64,000 nucleotides of DNA from Papio anubis (lineage: Eukaryota; Chordata; Mammalia; Primates; Cercopithecidae). The position numbers and the translations under genes were made by a program. Position 1 is the first letter of the stretch, and each line of letters opens with the position of its first letter. The stretch covers positions 2,532,538 through 2,596,537 of the forward strand of contig NC_044981.1 of the NCBI RefSeq assembly GCF_008728515.1, read 5' to 3'. This document shows positions 44,101 to 56,600 of this stretch, in pieces. The notes below the pieces were generated by a model. That model was not told the DNA's origin. It did no database searches and was given only the letters and a program-made list of their open reading frames with translations.

Positions 44101-44398
44101 GTCCGGGCGCGGTGGCTCACGCCTATAATCCTAGCACTTTGGGAGGCTGAGGCAGGTGGATCACCTGAGGTCGGGAGTTTGAGACCAGCTGACCAACATG
44201 GAGAAACCCCATCTCTACTAAAAACACAAAATTAGCCAGGCACGGTGGCGCATGCCTGTAATCCCAGCTACTTGGGAGGTTGACGCGGGAGAATTGCTTG
44301 AACCCAGGAGGTGGAGATTGCAGCAAGCCAAGATCGCATCATTGGACTCCAGCCTGGGCAACAAGAGTGAAATTCTATCTCAAAAAAGAAAAGAAAAG
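44101..44398 (+). repeat. AluS-like SINE
   Basis: Full dimer with an AAAAG-type tail. CAACATA duplicates flank it. Confidence 0.92.
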
Positions 44399-45110
44399 AA
44401 AAACAACATAAACAGTAACCCGATTTTCTTTCCTTCAACAAGCATTTTCAAGTTCTGCACAAACGGAGCAGTGCACAGAATGCTTTCTCCATGGCCAAAA
44501 GAGAAGGTTCTGTGTGTGTCCCAGTGTGGAGTCTTTGTCACTGCTTGGTGAAATAGGAGGCGCTTCCATGCATGGCCCTGATGCTTGGAACCACGCTCTC
44601 CCTTTACGTAACAGGAGGCACAAAGCTGCCCTGGTATTATGTTAGAGAGAACTCACTCCCCACCCCACGAGTCAGGGCAGGATTTAACCGTCAGCAATGC
44701 CCTGGGGAGGTCATTGAGGACCAGCAGGGCCAGGTGGTACAGCCAGTACCTTTTAAAGGTCGTATCCCATATTTAGGCCTACGCATAGGCTGGCAAAGCT
44801 GCCCTGAGCTCCCATTCAGTAGAGAATCCAGCTTTGTAAAAATTCCTCTTCAAAATACAAGTAAATCACGGCCACTCCCACTCAAACCCAGGATGAAGAA
44901 TGATTTTTCTTGGGTGAAAAATAACACAAGCCCAAACCACAATGAGATAGTATCTTATACCCATTAGGATGGCTATTGACAAAGAAAATAGCAAGCGTTG
45001 GCAAGGATGTGGAAAAATGGGAGCCCTTGTGCACGGTTGTTTGGAATGTAAAATAGTGCAGCTGCTATAGCAAGCAGTGTGGAAGTTCCTCAAGAAACTG
45101 AACATGGAAT

Positions 45111-45553
45111 TGAGATAGGACTTGTTTCCTGGACCCGGACAGAGGAAGTGAAGAAACCAGCCAAAACCAGCAGATGGCGACCAAAGCAATCCCTAGAGCT
45201 GGCCCCATTGCTCATTAGCATAACACATCCCACCGGCCCATGACAGTTCACAAATGCCATGGCAAAGTCCCAGAAGTTACCACTCCCTTCTTAGAAAGTT
45301 CTAAGTAACCTGCCCCTCCATTTGCATTAACTCACCCCTTAATTTGCATGTCATTGAAAGCAAGTTTGAATGAGTGTAAATACAGTTGCCAATACCCCAT
45401 ACAATGCACTCCGGATACACTGCCTGTGAGTCAGCCCTGCTCTGCAAAGAGTAGTACCATTCGATTAAAGATTGCTGACTAACGTCACTGGCTCACCCTT
45501 GAATTTCTTTCCTGGGCAAAGCCCCAGTTTGGGGGCTCGCCTGTCCTGCATCA
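45111..45553 (+). mobile_element. Solo LTR (LTR10-like) with 4-bp target duplication
   Basis: Begins TGAGATAGGAC and ends GCATCA. GAAT lies at 45107-45110 and 45554-45557, and the L1 text continues across the site. It contains ATTAAA near 45464. 'aaatgccatggcaaag' recalls the HERV-I LTR10 family. No coding part remains. Confidence 0.75.
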
Positions 45554-45963
45554 GAATTATCATATGACCCAGCAATTCCACTTCTGAGTATACATCCACG
45601 AGAACTGAAAGCAAGGATCTGAAGAGCTATTTGTACACGTGTGTTCAGCGCAGCATTACTCACCATAGCCAAAAGGTGGAAACAAACCAAGCATCCACTG
45701 ACAGCTCAATGGCTAAACAAAATGTGGTGTATACCCACAATGGAATATGAATCAGCCTGCGAAAGAAAGGAAGTTCTGATCCATGCTACAACATGGATGA
45801 ATCTGGAAGACTTTATGCTCAGTGAAATAAGCCACACACAAAAAGATAAATACTGTATCATTCCATTTACAGTAGTCAAATTCATAGAGGCAGAAAGTAG
45901 AATAGTGGTTGTCAGGGACTGGGGTCATGGAATGGGAAGTTGGTCTTTAATAGGTACAGAGTT

Positions 45964-46241
45964 GGCCGGGCGCGGTGGCTCACTCCTGTAATCCCAGCAC
46001 TTGGGGAGGCCAAGGCGGGCAGATCACCTGAGGTGAGGAGTTCTAGACCAGCCTGACCGACATGGAGAAACCCCGTCTCTACTAAAAATACAAAATTGGC
46101 CACGTATGGTGGCAGGCGCCTGTGATCCCAGCTACTTGGGAGGCTGAGGAGAATCACTTGAATCGGGGAGGCGGAGGTTGCGGTGAGCCAAGATCCTGCC
46201 ATTACACTCCGGCCTGGGCAACAAGAGGGAAACTCGGTCGA
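45964..46241 (+). repeat. Alu SINE lacking an A tail
   Basis: Starts 'ggccgggcgcggtggctcac' and ends at 'gggaaactcggtcga' with no poly(A). TACAGAGTTG is repeated on both sides. Confidence 0.9.
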
Positions 46242-47508
46242 TACAGAGTTGCAGTTTTGTAAGAAGAAAAGAGTTCTGGAGATGGATGGTGGTGATGGCT
46301 GCACAAAAATGTGAATGTACTTAACATCATTGAATTGGACACTTAATGGTTAAAATGGTATTTTATGTTATACGTCTTTTACCATAATTTTTTTAAAGTC
46401 ATAAAAGCCAATTTCATCTACGTTGCTGTTTGGAACCTTTCTGAGAAGAAAATCGGCTGATCCAAACAATGTTGGGCAGAGAAAAGTGTGGTGTTAAGAT
46501 TTACCTGTTGTATGAGCAAGAGGTTTTTCTCTCCTGTCCAAGCACAGGAGGCTTGCTGGATCTAGGGGAAAGGAGCGGCTCCCTACAAGGCATCTAAATC
46601 AAAGTTGACTTCCAAGAATGAGCTAGTTCTGCTTCAAGTGTCTGGAGTACAGGTGAGGGTCAAAACCACTAGCAAACATGCTAGTCTCAGATTCACGAAT
46701 GCAGAAATTCTCGCTGTCTCCCCATTTCTGAGAGAGGGACCTATTTGTAGCATATGGAATATGAAAGGGTTTTCCCTGCCAGAGGAGATGAAATGTTTGC
46801 ACAGTCAAATAACTCAGAACACGTGTGAAACTCCAGGCCCTTGGAAAGTCCAAGATTTATGGGACCTGTTCCGTGCTAGCCAGGATTCCATGGTTCCTTG
46901 TGCACCGCCACCACCCAGGCTACCACAACTGTTGCCCCAGGGATTCCAGAGCCTTTGCACTCTGGTCAAAGCTCTCTGCTGCCTTAAACTCTAGTAAATG
47001 TTTCTTTGTAAATACAGAATAACAGAAACTACAGGAAGAATCCTTCAGTGATTCTGAACATTGTGGACAAGCACATTGGTTACGACAGATAATCATCTCT
47101 GTTTCCTAATTTCATTCCCTCATCACCAAAGGATTTGAGGTTACTACCACATGGGCAGAACAACTATTTTTATGGACATAAAATCAAAGGAATTTTCAAG
47201 TATCATAGTTAACCAAAACATCATAAATCGCCCCTTCATTGGGTTTTCACTTTGTCATAAGTTGAAAATGATCTTTATACCTGTATTATTAGCTAGGAGC
47301 AGAATGTGTTTAAGTGGGATTCTGTTTGGTTCAATCCTTTAAGGAAAATAAGTATATGCTGGTGTGTGCATTAAAACGTATCAAAGCAATCACAAGAAGC
47401 TATTGACTGTGTTTGTTATGCAGATAGAAACTTAAATCAGGGGCATAGAGTACTCCATGTCAGCATTTTCTGTAGTTTGAATTTGTTACCACGTGCTAGT
47501 ATGTGGTA

Positions 47509-47545
47509 TTCATTCATTCATTCATTCATTCATTCATTCATTCAA
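47509..47545 (+). repeat. (ATTC)n microsatellite
   Basis: About nine perfect ATTC units. Confidence 0.97.
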
Positions 47546-47669
47546 GATAAAACCTGGCTATGCTCAGAGGAGTAAGACAGAGCCCTGGCAGAAAATTCCT
47601 TATCACCTTGTAGGGGAAACTGATCCACACATTATTAGTTACCGTGTGTGTACTGTAATTGGTCAAGAA

Positions 47670-47885
47670 CCTAAGTTCAAATCCTGACTTGGCAATTTCT
47701 TAGCCATGTGATCTTGTATAAGCGATACCTTTCTGTACCTCAATTTTCATCTGTAAAAGGAGTATAGTAGTTCCTATCTGCTAGAGTTTTTATGAACATA
47801 AAATGAATGAATGTATGTAAAGCAGTTAGGATGTGCTGGGAACACAGTGAGCTCTCAATTATGCCTGCGGTTACTATAGTAAAGA
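47670..47885 (+). repeat. MIR SINE
   Basis: 'caaatcctgacttggcaatt', 'ttttcatctgtaaaaggag' and 'taaagcagttaggatgtgct' follow MIR almost end to end. Confidence 0.75.
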
Positions 47886-48589
47886 TATGAGACAGGCATC
47901 ACACCAACAGAAGACGGATTATCTTCTGTCTGGGCCCTGGCGTATCAAGGCTGTAAAGTGGAGATGCTGCTTGAGCTAGGCCTGCATGGAGAAGCGGTGT
48001 TCTGCCAGGTAAGAGGAGGGAAAGGGCATTTCAACAGAAGGGGACAGCATGAGCAGAGGCAGGTTGGTATGACTGCCTGGTTAGCAGCCAACGCAGGCAA
48101 GGTGAACTCCTGAACTTGCCTTCCAGGAGTGTCTCAAGGAAATGAGGAAGAAAGAGCAGCTTTGTTCGTTTTGAAAGTCCAGTACGTAATTTGTGTAAAG
48201 TCTGACCCTTCTTACGGCATTTCAGACTCACTTGTTAAATTTTCTTTTTACGGTCTTCTTGGTAGAAGTTCACACCTGATCAAACATCTGTAAATGAGCT
48301 AGTATAAAAAATGAAAATCCTGAAATATAAAGCAGATCCCTAAGCAGACCTCCAGAGCAGACATGCAGAATGGAGCAGGCCTCACACCTCTCGAAATCCA
48401 ATTGACACCTGCTTCTGGGGCCGGGAATGTACAATACGGCTGTTGGGCATTGGGAGATCCAGTTCAGCACCCACTAAGTGGGGCTGGTCCTGCAGGTCAC
48501 ACTTCCCTGGCTCTCCCCAGATCTAGCATTAGACTATAACCTTGGGCTTCTCAACTTAAGGGCACACTGAGTAAACAGCTACATGTTTG

Positions 48590-48785
48590 AGATAGTGCAC
48601 TAAGATGCCCTCATCCAATCCTCAGCAGAAACTTGTGGGTAGACATTATTTTTCCATTTTATAGGAGAAAAACTGGGCCTCTGAGAAGTCAAGAAATTTG
48701 CCTGAGTTCCTGATAATAGTTCAGGATTTAGATCCATGTCTTCCAACTGCACATTTAGTGCTCTTTTCACTGCTACATGCTGTCT
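48590..48785 (-). repeat. MIR-like SINE
   Basis: 'ttccattttataggagaaaa' and 'gatccatgtcttccaactgc' fit MIR in reverse. Confidence 0.55.
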
Positions 48786-48871
48786 CCTCTGAGAATTGCC
48801 TTAAACTTAGCACCCCCGGATGTCGGCTTCATAGAATCATTGTGTGAGAGATACAAGAAATCCTAGACATC

Positions 48872-49184
48872 GGCCGGGTGCAGTGGCTCACGCCTGTAAT
48901 CCCAGCACTTTGGGCAGCTGAGGCAGGTGGATCACCTGAGGTTGGGGGTTCGAGATCAGCCTGACCAACATGGAGAAACCCTGTCTCTACTAAAAATACA
49001 AAATTAGCCGGGCATGGTGGCTCATGCCTGTAATCCCAGCTACTCCAGAGGCTGAGGCAGGAGAATCATTTGAACCTGGGAGGCGGAGATTGTGGTGAGC
49101 CGAGATCACACCATTGCACTCCAGTCTGGTCAACAGAGTGAAACTCTGTTTCAAAAAAAAAAAAAAGAAAAGAAAAGAAAAAAA
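48872..49184 (+). repeat. AluS-like SINE with target duplication
   Basis: GAAATCCTAGACATC is present at 48857-48871 and 49186-49200. A-rich tail with AAAAG units. Confidence 0.94.
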
Positions 49185-50814
49185 GGAAATCCTAGACATC
49201 CAGTGCTGCAGTCTCCAAACCTACACCAGGAATCCCCACCATGCCCATGATTCCAGATGCACTCCCAGCATTGTCTGCAGACTGAGTGAGTCATAGATTG
49301 CTAGTAGTCTATCCAATATCCTTCTCCATTCTTCTATCCTAACAGATACCTGGATAATGTGCTCTCCTAAAAAACTACATCCTTTAGCCCCTTTTGAATA
49401 AGGGGTAGTCACTGGTAAATAAGCATAAAAAACATAAAAACCTTTCAAGGAAAACTCTTTGCCCTTCCACCATCCTTCCTTCTTCAAGCTGCAGGGAAAG
49501 CAGATATGGTAGGAGCTCCAGCAGCTCCTTTGGGACCATGAAGAAAAGGTCAGAGAATTTCAGAGACCTTGGCTGTAAACCACCTCTGGACTTCTTCATT
49601 GTGAGGGCTGATATCTTTATGTCTAATACTTAATCCACCATGCATAGAGCTCTATTTCTAGAAGCTGCATACAATTTCTAACTAAATATTAGCACTACTG
49701 AATGTATTACCATTGTTTGGATGTTTGTTTATACTGGTGTGGTTAGTAAGAATCAAATTTATTCAAAAGAACAACTGAATAAAAATAGCTACTAGTCGTG
49801 TATTTTCTCAACAGGAAATAACAAAAGTACAGCTGCTATGATAAGGAAGCCTGTGAATGTTTTTCTTTTACATTAAGAACACCTTTTGATATGGCTAGAA
49901 GTCATGAGTCTCCTTTGATCCACAAAGTAACTTTCTAAGGCCAGTTATCTGGACTCACGACGTGGTCCTCTTTCCACCATCCCACTGACGTCATTTTGGA
50001 CTGTTCTTGCAGACAGACCGTATTAGCAAAGAGTGAGGGAAAACGGGGCGCTCATTTTGAACAAAAGTCCTAGGGCTTCTTAGGGAAAGCTAGAACTCGC
50101 TACAAAAGGCTCTTCAAAGGGCAGGACATGCAGCTAAATCTTGAGTTACGTTCTTGAATCACATCCACCCACATACATGAAAAAACACTCCAGTCAGCTT
50201 CACTCATAAAGACCAGTATATTGAATTTTTATCAGTGAGAAGGGCGGGGAGGGGAGGAGGACCAGACCAATGGTATTAAAAAGAAATAAACCAGCAGCAA
50301 TTCTGTAAACTAGAAGGATGAGGCATAATCCGCCCACCACATGCACACAAACACCTCATGTTTTATAATAGTTCTTGAAAGAGTCCAAAGAGGGCCACCC
50401 TTTCACAGGTAGAATTATGAGTTTGAAAGCAGCTAAATACAGTAACTTCCTACCCAGCTACAGAAGTGCCTGTACCAAATAATTTATTATTAACTATCTG
50501 TGAAAATGTGTGGCATTTTATAGCCCTTGAATTTTGTGTCTCTGGTGATTTATTAATTATAAATGGCATGTTATATCTCACAGTTTGTCTTTCTGTTATA
50601 TTCATTAGTGTAAACCCTCAACAATTCCAACTTCGGGTAGATTACAAGTTCATTTTTTAAAAAAGTATGAAATTTATTTAAAAAGAAGCACAAATAGTAT
50701 TCCAGGCCTATAAATTTAGTAACACAAATTAATAGCTAACAAAGTGAGGCTCAAGTGTGTGCCATATCAGAATTCACATCAACAAGCAGCATTTGTCATC
50801 AGAAAAATTACTCT

Positions 50815-50959
50815 GGGCTGAATGTGGTGCCTCACGCCTGTAATCCCAACACTTTGGGAGGCTGAGGCAGGCGGATCACCTGAGGTCAGGAGTTCAAGAC
50901 CAGCCTGACCAGCCTGTCCAACATGGCGAAACCCCATGTCTACTAAAAATACAAAAATC
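50815..50959 (+). repeat. Alu left-monomer fragment
   Basis: Only the left arm is present ('ctcacgcctgtaatcccaac' to 'ctactaaaaatacaaaaa'). The following 50970-51060 reads as a MER5-type end. Confidence 0.85.
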
Positions 50960-51091
50960 AGTCCTATTCCCAGAGATTATAATTTAATTGACCTGGTCTT
51001 CAGAATTTTTAAAGATTTCCCAGGTGATTCTAACATACAGACAAGTTTAGGGACCACTGTCCCAACATTTTTTTTAAAAAACCAGAGACTA

Positions 51092-51404
51092 GGCTGGGCG
51101 CGGTGGCTCACGCCTGTAATCCCAGCACTTTGGGAGGCCGAAGCGGGTAGATCACGAGGTCAGGAGATCGAGACCATCCTGGCCAACATGGTGAAATCCC
51201 ATCTCTACTAAAATACAAAAAATTAGCCAGGCATGGTGGTGGGCACCTGTAGTCCCAGCTACTCAGGAGGCTGAGGCAGGAGAATCGCTTGAACCCCAGA
51301 GGCAGAGCTTGTAGTGAGCCGAGATCGTACCACTGCACTCCAGCCTGGGCAACAGAGCGAGACTCCATCTCAACAACAACAACAACAAAAGAAAAAAAAA
51401 AAGA
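51092..51404 (+). repeat. AluS/Y-like SINE
   Basis: Full dimer with a CAA-repeat tail. CAGAGACTA duplicates flank it. Confidence 0.93.
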
Positions 51405-51494
51405 AAGCAGAGACTAAAACTAATGAAACAACGCAAGTTGGAGACAACAGAGATTACGCAGGGAAATGAGAACTTTAAAAGTTACTCGTTGATA

Positions 51495-51573
51495 TTAGGC
51501 TAGTGCAAAGGAAATTGCAGTTTTTGCCATTAAAAGTAATGCAAAAACTGCAGTTACCTTTGCGCCAACCTAA
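51495..51573. repeat. MADE1 mariner MITE, perfect-hairpin type (miR-548-like)
   Basis: 79-bp palindromic element with TTAGGCTAGTGCAAAGGAAA at one end, TTTTTGCCATTAAAAGTAAT in the centre and TTTGCGCCAACCTAA at the other end. The arms pair almost fully around the ATTAAAAGT loop. MADE1 hairpins are the known source of the primate miR-548 family. Whether this copy is transcribed or processed is unknown. Confidence 0.88.
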
Positions 51574-51897
51574 GAATAAGAAATAAGAAAATAAGAAAAT
51601 GTATTAAAATAAGGGAAATAAGAAAATGTATTAAATCTACGTCACAAGAATAGGATTCATGTAAAGAAACATTCAGAGAATAAAAAGAAATTATTGGAAA
51701 TTAAGACTATGATAGTAGATAAGAAAATTTAAAGAAAGTGTCCACAATGGAATAAAGAAGTCTCCCTGAAAGCAGAGCCACTGGATATAGAGAAGAAAAA
51801 TAAAAGCAAAAGGACAGGAAACGTAAAGGACTAGACTAGGAGATCTAACATCCAAATATTAATAATAGGAGTTCCAGAACAAGAATAAGAGAATGTG

Positions 51898-52210
51898 GGC
51901 TGGGCGTGATGGCTCACACCTGTAATCCCAGCACTTTGGGAGGCTGAGGTGTGTGGATCACGAGGTCAGGAATTCAAGACCAGCCTGGTCAACATGGTGA
52001 AACCCCATCACTACTAAAAATACAAAAATTAGCCAGGCGTGGTGGTGAATGCCTGTAGTCCCAGCTACTTGTAAGGCTGAGGCAAAAGAATCGCTTGAAC
52101 CTGAGAGGTGGAGACGGCAGTGAGCTGAGATCACGCCACTGCACTCCAGCCTGGGTGACACAGCAAGACTCTGTCTCAAAAATAAATACATAAATACATA
52201 AATACATAAA
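51898..52210 (+). repeat. AluS-like SINE
   Basis: Full dimer with an ATAAATAC-type tail. Confidence 0.92.
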
Positions 52211-52803
52211 CAATAAGGGAACATGAAACTATCCAAGAAAGGTTCCCAGACTGAAGGATGTGAGCACTCAGCAAATGTCCAGCACAATGGATGAAACATT
52301 CATACAAAGCCTATCACTGTGAGATTTCAGAAAATCCAGATGTTGTGAAACTGTATTCTGGGTACGTGACCTCAAAGTGAGTTGCAGAACACAGTGACTG
52401 GGAGACCAAGGTAACTGTTGCTGCCAGGAATATCTGGCCCTGCTTTAGAAGTGTTGACCAGATTGTAGGGGATCCAATTTCTTTAAGTAGAAAGTAAATA
52501 GATTAAGAAAGCAACTGGATGGTTTAACACACCATCTGTGACTTTTATTTTCTTTCCCTTTTCTTTTTGTGGTATTAAAGGTTAGAGAGGCATGCATCGC
52601 AAGCTCGGAGATCTACCCTTTCTTTCTGCTACTCAAGACGGCCTCAGATGTAAGTTCCTCCTGAATAAACCTTTGACTACCTACCAACCTAGAGTGGTTT
52701 TGCCTCTTTCTTCAGTCTGAACTTCTCTCCACTTACGGACAGTGGTCTTGGTTCTGGCAGAAACTTTTCCCAACACAAGGACAAATAGAAGGTTTCCCAA
52801 ATT

Positions 52804-52891
52804 AGCTTGCAGTGAGCTGAGATCTGGCCACTGCACTCCAGCCTGGGTGACAGAGCGAGACTCCGTCTCAAAAAAAAAAAAAAAAAAAAAA
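52804..52891 (+). mobile_element. 5'-truncated young Alu with 17-bp target duplication
   Basis: Only the last part of the right monomer ('agcttgcagtgagctgagat') and a long A tail were inserted. AGAAGGTTTCCCAAATT lies at 52787-52803 and 52892-52908. Confidence 0.92.
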
Positions 52892-53629
52892 AGAAGGTTT
52901 CCCAAATTGCTAGAGAGAGAAAATATAGGTCACGTACATAAGATCAGGATTCTGAACGTATCTGGACTTCTCAACAGCTGCATGAAAACTAGAAGACAAT
53001 GGAAAACAAAGTCAAACTATCAATGTGTACATGTAAAATTAAGACACTTTCAGAAATGTAAGGTCTCAAAAATATACAACCCTCCATCATTCTCAGAAAA
53101 CTACTGGAAGATATATTACATCTAAACAGGGAGTAAAATAAGAAAGGAAAGCAAAAGATATCTAACATAAAGAGCATAAAGAGACAGGGTCTTTCCAGAC
53201 TGTTGAAGAGCTGAAATCCTCAGGTACCAGCTGTGCTTCAGACTTAGAGGGCAACTCTGCAGAACAGAATAAAACCCATATTGGTTAGAAGTCTCTTGGA
53301 GAAATTTCTTCAAGAATATAAAATTGATAGAATATTTAATAAATCTGAAGGTACATAGAAAGGATTTTGACAATTAGTATATAGGGTGGTTTAGAGTTGG
53401 AGATGTGTTTTTCAAAAATAAGCAAGTTTTTAAAAATCAAGGCAATCAATAACTCCAGGGAAAAGAAAAAGCTGAGCAGGAAATAAAAATTTATAGTAGC
53501 ACTCTACATAGCTTTCAGCCATGAATAATAACATTTTCAAAATCACAATAATTGAAGCACTTTTTATTTAACCAAAAATTATAATATAACTATGTTGAGA
53601 GAATGAGGGCAAGAAGTAGGACATAAAAG

Positions 53630-53664
53630 GTGTGTGTGTGTGTATGTGTGTGTGTGTGTGTGTT
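53630..53664 (+). repeat. (GT)n microsatellite
   Basis: Two GT runs separated by one AT. Confidence 0.96.
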
Positions 53665-54111
53665 GAAGTTGAAGGTGGAAAACAGAAGAGACCTAATCCT
53701 CATCTTCCACTCTACAGAAGTCAATTTTTAAAACCCAAATATGAAAAGAAAAATGAACATATGCATATTATTTAGACACATGGAGGTAAATAACAAAAGA
53801 ATCAGATAAAGGAAATGAACATGTTTACCTCTGGTGAGGGGGAATGGGGACAGAAGGGGTAGGAACTGCTGTGTCTTAGCAAAGTCTTTGAAAACATTAT
53901 GACTCTTCAAATTATGTAAATGCATAATGAATATAAAAATAGAAAGATTTTTATGTAAAAATATTTTATACATCCTATAATGTTTTATGAATGAATTGCC
54001 CCAATTCTTAGCATGACAATTTGAGAACCTATTGTATCACCTTCATATGCATTTTTTCAATAATATACCAGCTTCTCATATTTTTGCTTCTTTAAGTTTT
54101 TTTAAAAAGCT

Positions 54112-54412
54112 GAGTCTGGGCATGGTGGCTCACACCTTCAATCCCAGCACTTTGGGAGGCTGAGGGGGGAGGATTGCATGAGCTCAGGAAATCAAGACCA
54201 GCCTGAGCAACATAGTGAGATCCCATCTCTACAAAAATTCAAAAAAAATTAGCTGGGCATGGTAGCACATGCCTGTACTCCCAGCTACTCAGGAGGCTGA
54301 GGTGCGGTGATCACTTGAGCCTGCGAAGTCAAGGCTGCAGTGAGCTGAGGTCCTGCCACTGCACTCCAGCCTGGGTGACAGAGTCAGACCCTGTCTCAAA
54401 AATAAAGAAAAT
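54112..54412 (+). repeat. AluJ-like SINE
   Basis: Diverged dimer starting 'tctgggcatggtggctcaca'. AAAAAGCT duplicates flank it. Confidence 0.88.
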
Positions 54413-54969
54413 AAAAAGCTATGTGAATGCTGATAATTATTAAGATAATTCAGTGAGGTTCTAACTGAAAACTTTCTGTTCTCCATACTTGTGAAACATG
54501 GGGAAGAATTTATTTTCAAGCTCTAATTTGAAACAAATTTGCTGAAGCAATTGAGCATTCAAATATTGGGGAATAAAACAGATGCAAAGATTTCTCAAAA
54601 AAACTGCTGACCTCCCTCACACTGAGTTAGCTTGAGGTTCTCTCGCCCTCACTGGCACCCCAGGGTCTGCATTTGTTCTTTCACTTAGAATCAATTTTCC
54701 ATATTTCCTCTTCACTCATGGCCCCATCAGAGCACCTCGTAAACTTACAGTTTTGGCTTTTTGCATCCTCAATAAGAGCTCAGGTGGAAGTGGTCGGGTT
54801 GTGGGTAGCTCTGGCTCCAGTCATCTCTGGCTAGACAAACGCCCTTCATTAGGCTGGCAGCACTCATAGAAGCCCCACTATTTCTGGGATCTAAGACAAC
54901 TTGGTTGTCTTCTACGCAGTTACTTTGTCAGTTTCTGATGCCCTTCACACTGGCTTTGTTGACTGATTA

Positions 54970-54971
<2 letters not shown>

Positions 54972-55010
<39 letters not shown>
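54972..55010 (+). repeat. (ATT)n microsatellite
   Basis: Thirteen ATT-type units forming the tail of the next Alu. Confidence 0.96.
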
Positions 55011-55011
<1 letters not shown>

Positions 55012-55288
55012 GAGACAGGGTCTCTTTCTGTCATCCAGACTGGATGGCAGTGGCGCGATCTCAGCTCACGGCAACCTCCGCCTCCCAGGCTCAAGTGATT
55101 CTCCTGCCTCAGCCTCCTGAGTAGCTGGGATTACGTGCCATTACCACTGGGCTAATTTTTGTATTTTCAGTAGAGATGGGGTTTCACCATGTTGACCAGG
55201 CTGGTCTTGAACTCCCGACCTCAAATGATCTACCTACCTTAGTCTTCCAAAGTGCTGTGATTACAGGCATGAGCCACCATGCCTGGCT
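55011..55288 (-). repeat. Alu SINE, reverse orientation
   Basis: 'gagacagggtctctttctgt' to 'accatgcctggc'. GACTGATTATTTT duplicates enclose the Alu and its ATT tail. Confidence 0.92.
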
Positions 55289-56006
55289 GACTGATTATTT
55301 TAAAGATGATCTTGTTTTCCTTCCCTTACCCAGCGTCTGCTACAGATGGGCGATACACATAGAGGACTTTCCAGTGACTGCTTAGTCATTGTCACCAAAA
55401 ACCCATGTCTCCCAATGTTCCTGCTCCCGAGGTTCCAAAAAGGAGTTGTCCTGGATAGGGGCACGTTAAGAAGTCCCAGAGGGTTCAGATCTATAGGAGC
55501 TATGAAAGGGTTCCTCCAATTGGATCCAGTTGGGGAGAAATCAATCACTAATGCAGGGAGAAAGGTGTATAGGGACCTGTCGTCACTTAGTGCTAGAGAA
55601 ACGAAGTGTGAAGGGTCAGTAGAAGCCAAAAGGGAAATCATGGAGGGAAGAATAAAGCTTTTTACTCCCAAGTTAAAGTCACACAACAGAAATCCATCCT
55701 TTAGACTTCTGTGGTCAGTTGCTAAAAAGTCCAAGACATTTGAGCCTACTCCAAAGTGCATTTCTTGCAGGATATTTTGAGGGAATTCATTTTGTAATGA
55801 TGGGGTGAACACAGAGCCCAGCCTGGTCTGTCTTTGAATATTGTACACAGCACAGCAACACACAAATAGAAAATTAGCAAATGTCTTGAGGATTAAGATC
55901 ATGTGACAAGGAGACCTCATATTCTATTAATTCAAGAAGCACAATTTTCTAAGTTAAAGCCCGTAACACAACCGAAGCATAGTAAAACTATATATAATTA
56001 AGAATA

Positions 56007-56287
56007 GGCTGGGCATTTTGGGAGGCCAAGGGGGACGGATCACCTGAGGTCAGGAGTGCAAGACCAGCCGGGCAACATGATGAAACTCCATCTCTACTAA
56101 AAATAGAAAAATTAGCTGGGCGTGGTGGCACACACCTGTAATCCCAGCTGCTCGGGAGGCTCAGGCAGAAGAATCACTTGAACCTGGGAGGTGGAGGTTG
56201 CAGTGAGCCAAGATGGCCCCGCTGCACTCCAGCCTGGGCAGCAGAGTGAGAATCTGCCTCAAAAACAAACAAACAAACAAAAAAAGA
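56007..56287 (+). repeat. AluS-like SINE with 5' internal deletion
   Basis: 'ggctgggcattttgggaggc' lacks most of the A box region. The tail is CAAA repeats. Confidence 0.9.
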
Positions 56288-56293
56288 ATATGG

Positions 56294-56600
56294 GGCTAGG
56301 CATGGTGGCTCATGCCAATAATCCCAGCACTTTGGGAGGCTAAATTGAGAGGATTGCTTGAGGCGAGGATTTCAAGACCAACCTGGGCAAGATAGGAAGA
56401 CTCCATCTCCACAAAAAGAATTAAAACAATTATTCAGGCATGGCGTGGTGGTACACACCTATAGTCCAAGCTACTTGAGAGGCCAAGGTAGGAGGATTGC
56501 TGGAGCTCAGAAGTTCAAGGCTGCAATGAACTATGATTGCAATGATTGCACTACTGCACTTCAGCCTGGGTGACACAGTAAGGTCCCATCTCAAGAAAGA
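56294..56600 (+). repeat. AluJ-like SINE
   Basis: Diverged dimer. Its tail has become the GGAA microsatellite. Confidence 0.88.

Larger units (their letters stand above)
44935..46400 (+). repeat. L1M 3' end, broken by an LTR and an Alu
   Basis: The pieces 44935-45110, 45558-45963 and 46252-46400 read in order through the L1 ORF2 end and 3' UTR ('cacaatgagatagtatctta', 'atcatatgacccagcaattc', 'cataatttttttaaag'). Confidence 0.8.

Noticed and set aside
49590..49610. Minus-strand HNEE reading considered as the missing upstream MYLK4 exon
   Set aside because: Flanking residues do not match the expected N-terminus, and no fitting splice sites are present.
52480..52690. AATAAA-bearing stretch resembling an LTR end
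   Set aside because: No TG...CA ends or target duplication could be defined.
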